NCBI GenBank assembly: GCA_004296815.1
Contig: SCVT01000281.1
Coordinates: 1 to 7,078, forward strand
From: Reyranella sp.
GTDB lineage: Bacteria > Pseudomonadota > Alphaproteobacteria > Reyranellales > Reyranellaceae
Length of the DNA stretch: 7,078 nucleotides
Reading direction: 5' to 3'
Shown in pieces: positions 5,644-7,078 of the stretch. The position numbers and the translations under genes are program-made. The notes beneath the pieces were generated by a model. It saw only the letters and a list, made by a program, of their open reading frames with translations. It ran no database searches and was not told the origin of the DNA. How positions within the stretch are numbered: the first letter of the stretch is position 1; the number at the start of each line of letters is the position of its first letter.

Positions 5644-7078
5644 TTAAATTTCGATCGAGTGATCGGCCGCGAACAGTCGCAGCGTCTCGCGCAAGGGACG
5701 ATCCGGTTGTGTAAGCGCAGAGTTCATGAAACCAACTGCGTCGTTGAGATCGAGCGAGCGGATCATCGCCTTCACGGGCCCGATGGCGCCGGGCGACATC
5801 GAGAGCGTTCGAACGCCGATGGCGAGCAGCGCCAACGCCTCGACCGGACGCCCCGCCATCTCGCCACAGACCGCGATGTCGACGCCGGCTGGTCGCACCT
5901 TCCCCACTACAAAATGTAGCAGCCGGAGCAAGGCTGGGGACAAGCTGTCGTAGCGGCCGGCCAGACGGCTGTTGCCGCGGTCGGCGGCATAGAGGAACTG
6001 AAGGAGATCGTTCGTTCCCACCGAAACGAAGTCGACGTGGGGCAGCAGGCTGTCGAGCTGCCACGCCAAGGCCGGGACCTCGAACATAACGCCAACACGC
6101 AGCTGCTCCGGAACGGCCTGCCCGCGACGCTTGGCGCGATCGAGCTCGAGAGCCAGCAGATGCCGTGCACTCAGCAGCTCTGCGACCTCGGCGATCATCG
6201 GGAACATCACGGACAGAGGTCGGCCGTTCGCCGCCAGGATCAGTGCCCGCAGCTGGCGACGCAGCATCGCCGGCCGGTCGAGGCCGATGCGGATGGCCCG
6301 CCATCCCATCGCAGGGTTGTCGTCGCCGAACGCGCCGAGATAGGGCAGGACCTTGTCCCCCCCTACATCGAGCGTGCGAAAAGTCACGGGCTTGCCGTCC
6401 GCGAGATCGAGGACACGGCCATAGAGCCAAGCCTGCGCATCGACGTCGGGAAACTCCGAACGCACCATGAACGGAATCTCGGTCCGGTAGAGGCCGACAC
6501 CATCGGCCCCTGTCTCGTCGAGATGCTGCATGTCGATCAGCAAGCCGGCATTCATGTTGAGCGAGATGCGCGCCTGGTCGCGGGTGGCGGACGGGAAGTC
6601 GCGCAGCGCCATGTACTTCCGCCGACGCTCGGCGCGCGCATCGATCGCGGCATGCACCGTCTGCAGGATGTCCTCGGCAGGCCGCACCAGCACCTGCGCA
6701 TTGTCGCCGTCGACGACGATGGGATCGCCGGCCTCGATACGCGACAACACGTCGGGCGCGCGGCCGACGACCGGGATGTCGAGCGCCCGCGCCACGATGG
6801 CGACGTGACTGAGAGCCGAGCCCTCCTCGAGCACGACGCCGCGCAGGCGCGTGCGGTCGTAGTCGAGCAGCTCCGCAGGGCCCATGTCGCGGGCGACGAC
6901 GATCATGTCGTCGGGCAGCGAGCTCGGGTCGGCCGCAGCGCGGCCGGTGAGGCGCAGCAACAGACGGTTGCTGAGATCCTGCAGATCGCTCAGCCGCTCG
7001 CGGATGTAGGGATCGGTGGATTGACCGAGACGCGTGCGCACATCGTCGAAGGCGCGCTGCACGCCCGCCTCGGCGGTA
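5644..7078 (-). CDS. ptsP: Phosphoenolpyruvate-protein phosphotransferase PtsP (EI-Ntr), 3' part
   Basis: Enzyme I of the nitrogen-related phosphotransferase system. The family autophosphorylates on histidine from PEP and passes the phosphate to NPr and EIIA-Ntr, a cytoplasmic regulatory relay. The gene is cut by the right edge: 477 whole codons are visible, ending at a TAA, and the first in-frame residues read TAEAG. The N-terminal GAF domain and the start of the EI N-domain are outside the window. Counting from the GTG-encoded valine at 7062, the phospho-histidine lies at about residue 86 in SHVAIVARAL. The C-terminal PEP-binding barrel follows with GLYRTE (about 190), TLDVGGDKVLP (about 230), NPAMGWRAIR (about 249), VSVGTNDLLQF (about 346) and CGEMAGRP (about 399, probable active-site Cys). 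All key motifs are intact and the tail AADHSIEI is family-like. PtsP rather than PtsI is favoured by the motif wording, the tail and the neighbours; the missing GAF domain would settle it. Confidence 0.95.
   Translation of the reverse strand, partial: TAEAGVQRAFDDVRTRLGQSTDPYIRERLSDLQDLSNRLLLRLTGRAAADPSSLPDDMIVVARDMGPAELLDYDRTRLRGVVLEEGSALSHVAIVARALDIPVVGRAPDVLSRIEAGDPIVVDGDNAQVLVRPAEDILQTVHAAIDARAERRRKYMALRDFPSATRDQARISLNMNAGLLIDMQHLDETGADGVGLYRTEIPFMVRSEFPDVDAQAWLYGRVLDLADGKPVTFRTLDVGGDKVLPYLGAFGDDNPAMGWRAIRIGLDRPAMLRRQLRALILAANGRPLSVMFPMIAEVAELLSARHLLALELDRAKRRGQAVPEQLRVGVMFEVPALAWQLDSLLPHVDFVSVGTNDLLQFLYAADRGNSRLAGRYDSLSPALLRLLHFVVGKVRPAGVDIAVCGEMAGRPVEALALLAIGVRTLSMSPGAIGPVKAMIRSLDLNDAVGFMNSALTQPDRPLRETLRLFAADHSIEI

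Noticed and set aside
5597..6430. A 277-codon minus-strand frame inside ptsP
   Set aside because: Off-frame reading of ptsP; the true frame carries all enzyme I motifs uninterrupted.
1..7078. Mobile element, CRISPR array, tRNA or defence system
   Set aside because: I saw no transposase or integrase motifs, no regularly spaced repeats, no tRNA cloverleaf and no unexplained gap over 150 bases; the content is ordinary core genome.

Overview
The window is a gene-dense, GC-rich chromosomal segment with every convincing gene on the minus strand. Read in transcription order (from the high coordinates down) it holds the 3' part of ptsP, then rodZ-like, ispG, hisS, prfA and prmC. All are core housekeeping genes. 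The protein sequences and the gene order (ptsP with prfA-prmC, and rodZ-ispG-hisS) point to an alphaproteobacterium. The HisRS motif 2 keeps the canonical bacterial residues that read the G-1 of tRNA-His, which argues against the alphaproteobacterial orders known to have lost that base (for example Rhizobiales, Caulobacterales, Rhodobacterales) and leans towards a Rhodospirillales-like lineage. That placement is inference.

Layout: 5644-7078 is the C-terminal part of the nitrogen-PTS enzyme I, running off the right edge. 5564-5643 is an AT-richer gap with a plausible sigma-70-type promoter and a good ribosome binding site for the next gene. 4574-5563 encodes a membrane-anchored HTH protein of the RodZ family whose C-terminal domain stops early. 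4502-4573 is a short gap with an 8-bp inverted repeat and a possible promoter ending next to the ispG start. 3365-4501 is ispG (MEP isoprenoid pathway). 3319-3364 is a 46-nt gap carrying the hisS ribosome binding site. 2077-3318 is hisS. prfA (1011-2075) starts one base after the hisS stop. prmC (151-990, probably starting further upstream) follows prfA. Positions 1-150 hold no supported gene, only a weak terminator-like hairpin.

Functionally the run joins cell shape (RodZ), isoprenoid precursor supply for undecaprenyl lipids (IspG) and translation (HisRS, RF1, and the methyltransferase that modifies RF1). The tight spacing from hisS to prmC suggests one transcript. I see no mobile element, CRISPR array, tRNA, rRNA, phage or defence gene, and no evidence of an undescribed system. 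The points worth a second look are small: the missing canonical start at the 5' end of prmC, the shortened RodZ C-terminus, a possible leaderless ispG transcript, and the HisRS motif that predicts tRNA-His identity.
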